64,000 bases of DNA, from the NCBI RefSeq assembly GCF_013314975.1, contig NZ_JABTYH010000008.1, positions 1-64,000 of the forward strand, in the 5' to 3' direction. Below the pieces are notes generated by a model. The model made no database searches and was not told where the DNA came from. It saw only the letters and a program-made list of their open reading frames with translations. The translations under genes and the position numbers were made by a program. Shown here piece by piece: positions 38,511 to 46,398 of the stretch. Each line of letters opens with the position of its first letter. The stretch's first letter is position 1. This stretch comes from Pseudarthrobacter oxydans (lineage in GTDB: Bacteria; Actinomycetota; Actinomycetes; Actinomycetales; Micrococcaceae).

Positions 38511-38556
38511 CCCCGCGCCCCTGCTCGCCGCGAAGCGGCCTTTGCGGGGCGCGGGG
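38511..38556. terminator. GC-rich hairpin after the acyl-CoA ligase gene
   Basis: CCCCGCGCCCC (38511-38521) pairs with GGGGCGCGGGG (38546-38556), an 11-bp stem with a 24-base loop. It lies just downstream of the minus-strand fadD stop at 38594. Confidence 0.55.
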
Positions 38557-38593
38557 AATAGCACGCAGAGGATCGGTGACCGCCTCGCGCCTG

Positions 38594-40402
38594 TTAGGAA
38601 CGCGGTGCGGCGTACATCTCCTCGATGACCGTTTCGAAGTCCTTCATCACCTGGGCCCGCTTGACCTTCATGGAAGGGGTCAGGTGGCCGGAGGCCTCGG
38701 TGAAGTCGGCGGGCACGATGCGGAAGGACTTGATCGCTTCGGCCTGAGAGACGGAGGTGTTGGCTGCGGTGATCAGGTCCTGGACGGCTGCCTTGACCAC
38801 CGGGTTGTTCGCGGCGTCCGCAAGGGAGGTGTCCGCGGGGAGGTTGTGGCGCTGCAGCCAGCCGGGGAGGGCTTCCTGGTCCAGGGTGACCAGCGCACCG
38901 ATGAACGGCCGGTTGTCACCCACCACCAGCACCTGCGAGACGAGCGCATCAGCCCGGATCTGGTCCTCCAGCAGGGCCGGGATGACGTTCTTCCCGCCGG
39001 CGGTGACAATGATTTCCTTTTTGCGTCCCGTGATCCAGACGAAGCCGTCCTCATCCAGGCGGCCGATGTCTCCGGTGCGCAGCCAGCCGTCGTCGAACGT
39101 CTCGCTGGTGAGGTCCGGCCGCTGGTAGTAGCCCCGCATCACGCAGACACCCTTGGCAAGGATCTCGCCGTCCTCGGCGATCTTGACTGAGTTCCCGGGC
39201 AGGGGCTTCCCGACGGAGCCGATCTTGATCCTTGACGGTGTGTTCACGGAAATGGGGGCGGTGGTTTCGGTCAGGCCGTATCCCTCAAGGACCTGCAGCC
39301 CGATGCCCTGGAAGAAGTGGCCCAGGCGTTCGCCCAGGGGACCGCCGCCGGAGACTGCGTGGGCAACGTGCCCGCCCATGGCCGCCCGCAGCTTCCCATA
39401 GACGAGCTTGTCGAACAGGGCATGGCGGAGCTTCAGGCCCAGGCCGATGCGGCCGTCCTGCCGTGCCTTGGAATACGCGATGGCAGTATCGGCCGCCTTG
39501 TGGAAGATCGCTCCCTTCCCGCCGTCCTCCGCCTTGGTCAGGGCCGAGTTGTAGACCTTCTCGAAAACGCGCGGCACCGCGAGGATGAACGTGGGTTCGT
39601 AGCTCTGGAGGTCCGCCAGGAGGTTCTTGATGTCCGGGGTATGGGCCACAGTGGTGCCGGCAGCCATCGCAAGGACGGAGATAAAGCGGGCGAAGACGTG
39701 TGCCAGGGGGAGGAACATGATGGTCTTCGCGTTTTCATGGACGATTTCGCCAATAATGGCCAGCGCGTTGTCCGACAGCTCAACGAAGTTGCCATGCGTG
39801 AGTTCGCAGCCTTTGGGCCTGCCTGTGGTCCCGGAGGTGTAAATGATGGTGGCGGTATCGCGCAGTCCGGCGGTCTTCCGGCGGGCCTCAAGGTCGTCAT
39901 CGCTGACGTCGCGGCCGGCTTCGCGGAGGGCATCGAGACCGTTTCCTTCCAGCTGCCAGACATGCTGGAGCGAAGTGAGTGCTTCCGCCGTCACGGCCTG
40001 GCGGATGATGTCCTCATGGTGGGCTGCCTCGCCGAAGGCGGCCACGGCGCCGGAGTCACCGAGGTTCCACGCAACCTGGGAAGGTGAGGACGTTTCGTAG
40101 ATGGGGACCGAGACCGCTCCCGCGAACCAGATGGCAAAGTCCACCAGTGACCACTCGTAGCGGGTGCGGGACATGATGCCCACGCGGTCGCCCGCTCCCA
40201 CGCCGCTGGCCATCAGTCCTTTGGCAAGCGTCCGGACGTCTGCCAGGAAATCGGTGGCGGAAATGTCCTGCCAGGTTCCGGAGGCATCGAGCCGCGAAAA
40301 GAGTGCCGGGTTGCTGGCCTTCGCTGCCTGCCGCAGCACAAGGTCGGTGATGTTGGTCTCCGGTGGGACAACAACAAGAGGCGGAACACTGAATTCGCGC
40401 AC
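38594..40402 (-). CDS. Long-chain fatty-acid--CoA ligase (FadD15 type)
   Basis: The protein has 602 residues, an ANL-superfamily ligase. The GTG start follows AAAGGAG by 5 bases. Visible motifs are IIYTSGTTGRPKGCELTHGN (in pieces) near residue 195, GYGLTETTAP near 370, the hinge region DGWLRTGDIGRLDEDGF near 425 and GRKKEIIVTAGGKN near 455. Position ahead of the aroG/pknL group matches fadD15 (Rv2187). It activates long-chain acids for lipid synthesis or degradation. An 18-bp palindrome lies about 75 bases upstream. Confidence 0.92.
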   Translation of the reverse strand: MREFSVPPLVVVPPETNITDLVLRQAAKASNPALFSRLDASGTWQDISATDFLADVRTLAKGLMASGVGAGDRVGIMSRTRYEWSLVDFAIWFAGAVSVPIYETSSPSQVAWNLGDSGAVAAFGEAAHHEDIIRQAVTAEALTSLQHVWQLEGNGLDALREAGRDVSDDDLEARRKTAGLRDTATIIYTSGTTGRPKGCELTHGNFVELSDNALAIIGEIVHENAKTIMFLPLAHVFARFISVLAMAAGTTVAHTPDIKNLLADLQSYEPTFILAVPRVFEKVYNSALTKAEDGGKGAIFHKAADTAIAYSKARQDGRIGLGLKLRHALFDKLVYGKLRAAMGGHVAHAVSGGGPLGERLGHFFQGIGLQVLEGYGLTETTAPISVNTPSRIKIGSVGKPLPGNSVKIAEDGEILAKGVCVMRGYYQRPDLTSETFDDGWLRTGDIGRLDEDGFVWITGRKKEIIVTAGGKNVIPALLEDQIRADALVSQVLVVGDNRPFIGALVTLDQEALPGWLQRHNLPADTSLADAANNPVVKAAVQDLITAANTSVSQAEAIKSFRIVPADFTEASGHLTPSMKVKRAQVMKDFETVIEEMYAAPRS

Positions 40403-40474
40403 TATAGCTCCTTTGATATCCGAGGTCCCGCGCAGGGGTATGCCTAAAGACTAGTACGCCCATGCGGGACCATG

Positions 40475-40492
40475 CAGTAACTAAAGTTACTG
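40475..40492. promoter_or_regulatory. 18-bp perfect palindrome between fadD and glucokinase
   Basis: CAGTAACT-AA-AGTTACTG is a perfect inverted repeat, followed 5 bases on by a further GTAACTTT half-site (40497-40504). It lies upstream of a possible fadD -10 (TAGTCT on the minus strand, 40448-40453). It resembles a TetR-type operator. Confidence 0.55.
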
Positions 40493-40578
40493 GCCGGTAA
40501 CTTTGCCGTCAATGCTGCCTGGCGGACGTGTCCGCGGCAGCTCCGCCTGTCCGCGCACAGACGTGGAATATGCCCACC

Positions 40579-40584
40579 TAGAAT
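40579..40584 (+). promoter_or_regulatory. Candidate -10 box for glucokinase
   Basis: TAGAAT ends 8 bases before the ATG at 40593, which would give a leaderless or nearly leaderless mRNA. GGGGA between the two could alternatively be a ribosome site of a longer transcript. Confidence 0.4.
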
Positions 40585-40592
40585 GGGGAACT

Positions 40593-41687
40593 ATGTATGC
40601 ACCGCCCCCCGGCAAGCAGCCCGGGCCCCTGAGCAGACCTGCCCCCTGGAGGGCGCGGCCCACCTCGCGCGGGGCAGGGACACGGCACGACGGCGGGGGC
40701 TTCCGTGAGCATTTGCGCCTCGGCCGCAAGGGCCTCGCCATTGGAATCGACATCGGCGGCACCAAGGTGGCGGCCGGCGTCGTGGATGCCGACGGCCGCA
40801 TCCTCCGCGAAGCGCGCCGTGCCACGCCCGGCAGCGACCCCCGGGCCGTGGAGCAGGTCATCGTGGAGCTGGTCGAGGAACTGGGCAAGGGGCACCGGAT
40901 CTGGTCAGTGGGCATCGGCGCCGCCGGGTGGATGGACCTCGACGGCGGCACGGTGCTTTTCAGCCCCCACCTGGCCTGGCGCAATGAGCCGCTCCGGGCC
41001 AACCTGCAGCAGCTCCTCCGCAGGCCCGTGCTCCTGACCAACGACGCCGATGCCGCCGCATGGGCGGAATGGCGCTTTGGGGCGGGGCAGGGGGAAGACC
41101 GGCTGGTCTGCATCACCCTTGGCACCGGTATTGGCGGTGCCATGGTGATGGACGGCAGGGTGGAGCGCGGGCGGTTCGGCGTGGCAGGCGAGTTCGGCCA
41201 CCAGATCATCATGCCGGGCGGTCACCGGTGTGAATGCGGAAACCGCGGCTGCTGGGAACAGTATGCGTCCGGGAACGCGTTGGGGCGCGAAGCCCGGATC
41301 CTGGCGCGGGCAAACTCTCCGGTGGCGCAGGACCTGCTCGCGGCCGTCGGCGGGCGGACGGAAGCAATCACGGGCGCGATCGTCACGGAGCTGGCACTTG
41401 CCGGTGACCCCGCGTGCCGGGAGCTGCTTGAGGAGGTGGGGGAATGGCTCGGGCTGGGGCTGGCCAATCTGGCTGCGGCGCTGGATCCGGGACTTTTTGT
41501 CATCGGCGGTGGCCTGTGCTCAGCAGGCGACCTGCTGGTGGAGCCCGCCCGGAAGGCCTTCGCCCGCAACCTGACGGGGCGTGGTTTCCGGCCGGCCGCC
41601 GGCATTCAACTGGCTGCCCTCGGGCCGAGCGCCGGACTCATCGGAGCCGCCGACCTGTCCCGCGTCAGCAGCCGGGCGCGCCGCTGA
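40593..41687 (+). CDS. ROK-family glucokinase
   Basis: The protein has 364 residues from the ATG at 40593; ~48 basic Pro-rich residues precede the usual ROK start. The phosphate loop is GIDIGGTKVAAGV near residue 52, the catalytic Asp lies in LLTNDADAAAWAE near 150, and the zinc-binding CxCGxxGCxE motif is CECGNRGCWEQ near 212. It phosphorylates glucose or a related sugar with ATP. No sugar operon is attached, so substrate choice is from family likeness. Confidence 0.9.
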   Translation: MYAPPPGKQPGPLSRPAPWRARPTSRGAGTRHDGGGFREHLRLGRKGLAIGIDIGGTKVAAGVVDADGRILREARRATPGSDPRAVEQVIVELVEELGKGHRIWSVGIGAAGWMDLDGGTVLFSPHLAWRNEPLRANLQQLLRRPVLLTNDADAAAWAEWRFGAGQGEDRLVCITLGTGIGGAMVMDGRVERGRFGVAGEFGHQIIMPGGHRCECGNRGCWEQYASGNALGREARILARANSPVAQDLLAAVGGRTEAITGAIVTELALAGDPACRELLEEVGEWLGLGLANLAAALDPGLFVIGGGLCSAGDLLVEPARKAFARNLTGRGFRPAAGIQLAALGPSAGLIGAADLSRVSSRARR

Positions 41688-41748
41688 CGGAACGTGCACT
41701 TCTCCGGTGTTGAGCACGGGAACGAGCAGCACGGGGGAGCCGGCCGCG

Positions 41749-42336
41749 CTAGACGCGTGCGCCGTCGTCGTTCTCGTCTTTTTCCTGCGGAAGCTTCATG
41801 ATCAGGTAGACCGTTCCGAGGACGAATGCAGCCACAATAGCCACGATGGCCAGGAGCGGGGCGGAGCGCCAGAACATCACGGACAGCAGGAGGGCCACCG
41901 GCCCGCCCACGGCGGCGAGCCACGCAAGCATGGTCAGCGGATCTGTTCCGGCCAGGCTGGGCGGTTCCTCCGGGACGAATTCACCGTCATCCGGGTCCAC
42001 GTCGTAGTCGCGGGGGCCGGAAGGGAAGCCTGCCTCGACGCCGGGGCCCGGCGTTTCAGCCGAGGCCTGCCGCTCCGCCGCGGACAATTCCGCGGGGACT
42101 GCGCCCGCAAGGCCCAGCGGGTCAAAATCCCGGAACACGGGCGGCCTTCCCCCCTGGGCTGAAGCGTCCGGGCGCGGCGCCGCGTCCGTCGCCGGATCGC
42201 CGGAAATTCCCGTGCCGCTGATGCCGCCCGTGCCTGCATCAGGGGCTCCGGATTCAAGGCGGGCCACCAGATCCAGCCAGACGGCGTCGTCCGGGTTCGC
42301 TCCCTGGTCCTGGGGTCCGGGGTCAGGCTTGTTCAT
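41749..42336 (-). CDS. Predicted two-helix membrane protein, function unknown
   Basis: The protein has 195 residues. The first ~135 are acidic, Pro/Gly/Ala-rich and probably disordered and cytoplasmic. Two hydrophobic helices (about 139-157 and 160-182) form a hairpin near the C-terminus, followed by a charged tail. I recognise no domain. Its ATG lies inside the end of the upstream hydrolase gene (14-base overlap), so it is the last gene of a coupled three-gene operon. Confidence 0.7.
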   Translation of the reverse strand: MNKPDPGPQDQGANPDDAVWLDLVARLESGAPDAGTGGISGTGISGDPATDAAPRPDASAQGGRPPVFRDFDPLGLAGAVPAELSAAERQASAETPGPGVEAGFPSGPRDYDVDPDDGEFVPEEPPSLAGTDPLTMLAWLAAVGGPVALLLSVMFWRSAPLLAIVAIVAAFVLGTVYLIMKLPQEKDENDDGARV

Positions 42337-43144
42337 GGGGCGTGGCCTCCAGGGTCGATGCTGCGCTTGCCGTTGGCCGTTCCGGATTTACGCCGGAAAC
42401 CACCGCCCGGATGAACTCCACGGAGCCCTGGAAAATCTGGTCGGCGTCGTTGTCCAGGGTGGCCACGTGGTAGCTGTTTTCAAGACGGACCAGATCCAGG
42501 GGTGCGTGGGTCAATCCCCGGCGGAGGGCATGGATGCTGGAGTCGGATACCACGTGGTCAATGGTGGACCGGTAGACCCGGACGGGGGCGGTGACCCTGG
42601 GCAGGATCCTGATGGTGTCCTTGAACAGCTTGTTGAGCTCATGCGCGGCAGCTACCGGGGTCCGCGAATAGGCGCCCTCGTCCATGCCTTCTTTAAGGAT
42701 GTCGTTCCCGATGGCAGGCGTACTTTTCATGACCAGCTTCAGGATGCCGGCGAGGGGCGCGCGCGGATCGTCAATGACCAGCCCCGGGTTGACAAGGACC
42801 ACCCCGGCCACGGGCCGGGTGGCAGCGATCCGCAGGGCCAGCGCTCCACCCATGCTCAATCCTGCTGAAAAGACGTAATCGCAGCTGGCGTCCAGCTCCA
42901 GGTATGCGTCGTCCAGGGCGCCGTGCCACTGCTGCCACCGCGTGCGGGCGAGTTCCTGCCAGCTGGTGCCATGTCCGGGCAGCAGGGGCATGCGCACCGC
43001 GAAGCCGGCGCCGGCCAGTGCCTGGGCCCAGGCACGCAGCCCGTGCGGGCTGCCGGTAAACCCGTGGGAGAGGACCACGCCGATGCGGGGCCCCCCGCCG
43101 GTGCAGCCGCTGCTGAAGGGGCTGTGGTCCAGGCTGGAGGTCAT
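42323..43144 (-). CDS. Alpha/beta hydrolase (carboxylesterase/lipase-like), paralogue 2
   Basis: The protein has 273 residues from the ATG at 43144; the frame stays open upstream but overlaps the neighbouring hydrolase. Oxyanion-hole motif SHGFTGSP is near residue 28 and the nucleophile Ser lies in GLSMGGALAL near 93. The triad Asp is likely in YRSTIDHVV near 205, and His in NSYHVATLD near 235. The fold and motifs resemble monoacylglycerol lipase/Est30 carboxylesterases. It overlaps the paralogue before it by 4 bases (ATGA). Substrate unknown; the surrounding lipid genes make an acyl ester likely. Confidence 0.85.
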   Translation of the reverse strand: MTSSLDHSPFSSGCTGGGPRIGVVLSHGFTGSPHGLRAWAQALAGAGFAVRMPLLPGHGTSWQELARTRWQQWHGALDDAYLELDASCDYVFSAGLSMGGALALRIAATRPVAGVVLVNPGLVIDDPRAPLAGILKLVMKSTPAIGNDILKEGMDEGAYSRTPVAAAHELNKLFKDTIRILPRVTAPVRVYRSTIDHVVSDSSIHALRRGLTHAPLDLVRLENSYHVATLDNDADQIFQGSVEFIRAVVSGVNPERPTASAASTLEATPHEQA

Positions 43145-43929
43145 GGAGTCTCCAATGCGGTGTTCTGGCGGGCGAGGGCGTGGACGAAAGCACTGGATTT
43201 TGCAAAGATCTCCGGTGCGTCCACGTCCAGCGTAGCCACATGTCCGCTGCTGTGGAGATCCACCACTTCGGCGAGGCGGCTGCCGAGGCCTTTCCGGAGC
43301 AGCGCCAGGGACGTCGGCGGTACCACGGCATCGGTGCGGGACTTGAAGACCTGGACAGGCGCCGTGACCTTTGACAGGCCGCGGGCCGCGGCACGAAAGA
43401 GCTTCTTCAGCTCGTGCACCGCCGCCAGGGGAGTGCGCGAGTAGTCCCCGTCGTTGGTGACTGCCGCCGTCGCCTGTTCCTCCTCTATGGGGAGTGTTGT
43501 CCGCTGGAAGTACTTCAGCACTCCGATCACCCGGACCCGCCGGTCGTAGAAGCTCAGCCCCGGGTTGACCACGGACACCCCGGCAACGGTGTGCCGGGAG
43601 GCCGTCAGCAGCGCAATGGCCCCGCCCATGGAGAGCCCGGCCACAAAGCACGTTTCTGTGTTCCGCGCGAGCTCCAGGTAGGCGGCCTCGAAGCTGCGGT
43701 ACCAGTCGGTCCACCGCGTCCTTGCCAGGTGGCGCCAGTCAGTCCCATGACCGGGCAACAGGGGGACGGTGACGGCGTAACCCTGTGAGGCGAGGTGCTC
43801 GGCCCACGGCAGGACACTGAGGGGGCTTCCCGTGAAGCCGTGGCAGATGGCGATGCCGATCCGCGCATTGGGCCCGTGTCCGGGATAGCTGAAAGCGGCA
43901 GGAGGGGACGGGATGCTGCTTTCGCTCAT
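43141..43929 (-). CDS. Alpha/beta hydrolase (carboxylesterase/lipase-like), paralogue 1
   Basis: The protein has 262 residues. Motifs match the next gene: CHGFTGSP near residue 30, GLSMGGAIAL near 95, Asp in KSRTDAVV near 205, and His in SSGHVATLD near 235. The two proteins also share PLLPGHGT and LARTRW blocks, so they arose by tandem duplication. Differences in the cap region (VLKYFQRTTLPIEEE against ILKLVMKSTPAIGND) suggest different substrates. It is the first gene of the minus-strand operon and faces plsC divergently. Confidence 0.86.
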   Translation of the reverse strand: MSESSIPSPPAAFSYPGHGPNARIGIAICHGFTGSPLSVLPWAEHLASQGYAVTVPLLPGHGTDWRHLARTRWTDWYRSFEAAYLELARNTETCFVAGLSMGGAIALLTASRHTVAGVSVVNPGLSFYDRRVRVIGVLKYFQRTTLPIEEEQATAAVTNDGDYSRTPLAAVHELKKLFRAAARGLSKVTAPVQVFKSRTDAVVPPTSLALLRKGLGSRLAEVVDLHSSGHVATLDVDAPEIFAKSSAFVHALARQNTALETP

Positions 43930-44040
43930 GGCTCCATCGTGTCACTGTTCCGGACAAATCTCACTAGAGTAGGGTTGCATTGAACTGCTGGCCAGGCCCG
44001 ACGCGGGGCCTGCAGGCCGCCTTCCGGAGAGGTTTCTCAC

Positions 44041-44868
44041 GTGTTCTATTGGGTCATGAAGCGGATCTTCCTTGGTCCTGTGTTGAAGCTCCTTTTCCGC
44101 CCCTGGGTCAAGGGACTGGACAATATTCCGGCTGAAGGCCCGGCGATTATTGCGTCCAACCACCTCTCCTTCTCCGATTCGATCTTTATGCCGCTGATGG
44201 TCCGCCGGCCGGTGGTTTTCCTGGCCAAGTCGGAGTACTTCACCGGCACCGGAATCAAAGGCAGGCTGACTGCCCTGTTCTTCCGGCTGACCAACCAGCT
44301 GCCCATGGACCGGTCCGGGGGAGCTGCCTCCGCAGCCTCATTGACCGCCGGCATGGAGGTCCTCACGCATGGCGGACTGCTGGGCATCTATCCCGAGGGC
44401 ACACGGAGCCCGGATTCCAGGCTCTACAGGGGCAAGGTTGGCGTGGCCAGGCTTGCGCTGCAGGCCGGGGTCCCGGTGGTACCTGTCGCGATGATCGGCA
44501 CGGACAAGGTCCAGCCCATTGGAAAGCGGCTGCCGAACATCCGCAGGATCGGCATGATCTTTGGGGAGCCGCTGGACTTCAGCCACTACCGGGACCAGGC
44601 CGAGGACCGCGACATCCAGCGTAAAGTCACCGACCAGATCATGTTCGAACTGATGCGTCTCTCCGGGCAGGAATACGTGGACGAGTACGCCGCCGTAGTC
44701 AAGCTGCGGCTGGCCGGCAAGGCCGTCGAACCGGCGGCCGCAGCCGAACTCCTGGCACCGCCCGCACCTGCATCCGGCAGTACGGGCGAGCCCACTTCCG
44801 GTGCCGGCAACGGCGGTTCTTCGGGTGACACACGAACAGCGGACGACGGCGGTGCTGCCGCGGGCTGA
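44041..44868 (+). CDS. plsC: 1-acyl-sn-glycerol-3-phosphate acyltransferase
   Basis: The protein has 275 residues with a GTG start after GGAGAGG (spacing about 8). NHLSFSD near residue 41 is the HX4D catalytic motif, and YPEGTRSPD near 118 binds the phosphate of the acceptor. The N-terminal ~20 residues are hydrophobic and probably dip into the membrane. A Gly/Ala/Ser-rich disordered tail of ~45 residues ends the protein. The position matches Rv2182c. It makes phosphatidic acid for phospholipids. Confidence 0.9.
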   Translation: MFYWVMKRIFLGPVLKLLFRPWVKGLDNIPAEGPAIIASNHLSFSDSIFMPLMVRRPVVFLAKSEYFTGTGIKGRLTALFFRLTNQLPMDRSGGAASAASLTAGMEVLTHGGLLGIYPEGTRSPDSRLYRGKVGVARLALQAGVPVVPVAMIGTDKVQPIGKRLPNIRRIGMIFGEPLDFSHYRDQAEDRDIQRKVTDQIMFELMRLSGQEYVDEYAAVVKLRLAGKAVEPAAAAELLAPPAPASGSTGEPTSGAGNGGSSGDTRTADDGGAAAG

Positions 44869-44932
44869 GCGGGTTGTGACGCGGCGGGCCCGAAGCGTGA
44901 CAGTGCGGTGTCCCGGGGACCTGCGCGACCGC

Positions 44933-44938
44933 TAGTCT
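44933..44938 (+). promoter_or_regulatory. Candidate -10 box for the DAHP synthase gene
   Basis: TAGTCT ends 3 bases before the ATG at 44942. Transcription would start close to the second codon, GTG at 44945, raising the possibility of a leaderless GTG start. No -35 is visible. Confidence 0.35.
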
Positions 44939-44941
44939 TAG

Positions 44942-46336
44942 ATGGTGACTGAGCTATCTGCAAAACCCGCCTTTTCGCTGTCCAGCACCGCCCAGAGCGG
45001 AGCAGCCGACTATCCCGAACTTGATAACTGGCGGGACCTTCCCATTTCCCAGCAGCCCAGCTGGCAGGACAGGGACGTGTTCAACGCCTCGGTGAAGGAA
45101 CTCTCCGTCCTTCCCCCGCTGGTTTTTGCGGGTGAGGTGGATGTCCTCCGCGAGCGGCTGGCCGCTGCTGCCCAGGGCAAGGCCTTCCTGCTGCAGGGCG
45201 GTGACTGCGCCGAAACCTTCGAGGCCGCCACGGCAGACAAGATCAGCGCCCGGGTCAAGACCATCCTCCAGATGGCCGTGGTGCTCACCTACGGTGCCGC
45301 CATGCCCGTCATCAAAATGGGCCGCATGGCCGGTCAGTTCGCCAAGCCCCGTTCTTCCAATGACGAAACCCGCGGCGGCGTTACCCTGCCCGCATACCGG
45401 GGCGACATCGTGAACGGCTACGAGTTCACTCCGGAGTCCCGGGGCCACGACGCTTCCCGGATGCTCCGCGCCTACCACACGTCCGCTTCCACGCTGAACC
45501 TGATCCGCGCCTTCACGCAGGGCGGTTTTGCCGACCTCCGTTCGGTGCACCAGTGGAACAAGGGCTTCACCGAGAACCCGGCACACGCACGCTATGAGTC
45601 CCTGGCCCGCGACATCGACCGCGCCATCAAGTTCATGGCCTCCTGCGGCGCCGACTTCGAAGCACTGAAGCGGGTCGAATTCTTTGCCAGCCACGAAGCA
45701 CTGCTGCTGGACTACGAGCGGGCCCTGACCCGGATCGATTCACGTACCGGGTTCCCGTACGACACGTCTGCCCACTTCCTCTGGATCGGCGAGCGGACCC
45801 GCGAACTGGACCACGCCCACGTCGACTTCCTTTCACGGGTGCGGAACCCCATCGGCGTGAAGCTGGGCCCGTCCACCACCGGCGACGACGCCCTTCGCCT
45901 GATCGACAAGCTGGACCCGGACCGGGAGCCGGGCCGGCTGACGTTCATCACCCGCATGGGGGCCGGCAACATCCGCGAGAAGCTGCCCGCCGTCGTCGAA
46001 AAAGTCACCGCGTCAGGCGCGCAGGTGCTGTGGGTCACCGACCCCATGCACGGGAACACCGTAACGTCCCCCAACGGCTACAAGACCCGCAATTTCGACG
46101 ACGTCATTGACGAAGTGCGCGGCTTCTTCGAGGTGCACCACGCCCTGGGGACCGTCCCCGGCGGCCTGCACGTGGAAATGACCGGCGACGACGTCGCAGA
46201 GTGCCTCGGCGGGGCCGATCCCGTGGACCAGGACGCCTTCCTGGACCGTTACGAATCAGTCTGCGACCCGCGCCTGAACCACATGCAGTCCCTCGAAATG
46301 GCCTTCCTGGTGGCCGGAGCCCTGGCAAAGCACTAG
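44942..46336 (+). CDS. aroG: 3-deoxy-7-phosphoheptulonate synthase, class II
   Basis: The protein has 464 residues and condenses PEP with erythrose-4-phosphate, the entry to the shikimate pathway. Class II (plant/mycobacterial) features are visible: LLQGGDCAETF near residue 80 (metal-ligand Cys), RMAGQFAKPRSS near 125, LWIGERTR near 278 and WVTDPMHGNTV near 365. Position next to pknL agrees with Rv2178c. No ribosome site is seen. Translation may start at ATG 44942 or at the next codon, GTG. Confidence 0.95.
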   Translation: MVTELSAKPAFSLSSTAQSGAADYPELDNWRDLPISQQPSWQDRDVFNASVKELSVLPPLVFAGEVDVLRERLAAAAQGKAFLLQGGDCAETFEAATADKISARVKTILQMAVVLTYGAAMPVIKMGRMAGQFAKPRSSNDETRGGVTLPAYRGDIVNGYEFTPESRGHDASRMLRAYHTSASTLNLIRAFTQGGFADLRSVHQWNKGFTENPAHARYESLARDIDRAIKFMASCGADFEALKRVEFFASHEALLLDYERALTRIDSRTGFPYDTSAHFLWIGERTRELDHAHVDFLSRVRNPIGVKLGPSTTGDDALRLIDKLDPDREPGRLTFITRMGAGNIREKLPAVVEKVTASGAQVLWVTDPMHGNTVTSPNGYKTRNFDDVIDEVRGFFEVHHALGTVPGGLHVEMTGDDVAECLGGADPVDQDAFLDRYESVCDPRLNHMQSLEMAFLVAGALAKH

Positions 46337-46353
46337 GCGCCGCACACTCATGA

Positions 46354-46398
46354 CCTGACAGTGGTGTGGCCGGCAGGTCCGGCTACACCACCGTCAGG
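46354..46398. terminator. Imperfect hairpin at the aroG/pknL convergence
   Basis: CCTGAC-A-GTGGTGT-G-GCCGG pairs with CCGGC-T-ACACCAC-C-GTCAGG around a 5-base loop. One mismatch and one G-T pair interrupt a stem of about 20 bp. It contains the pknL stop codon (46383-46385), so the kinase's last codons form one arm. Confidence 0.7.
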
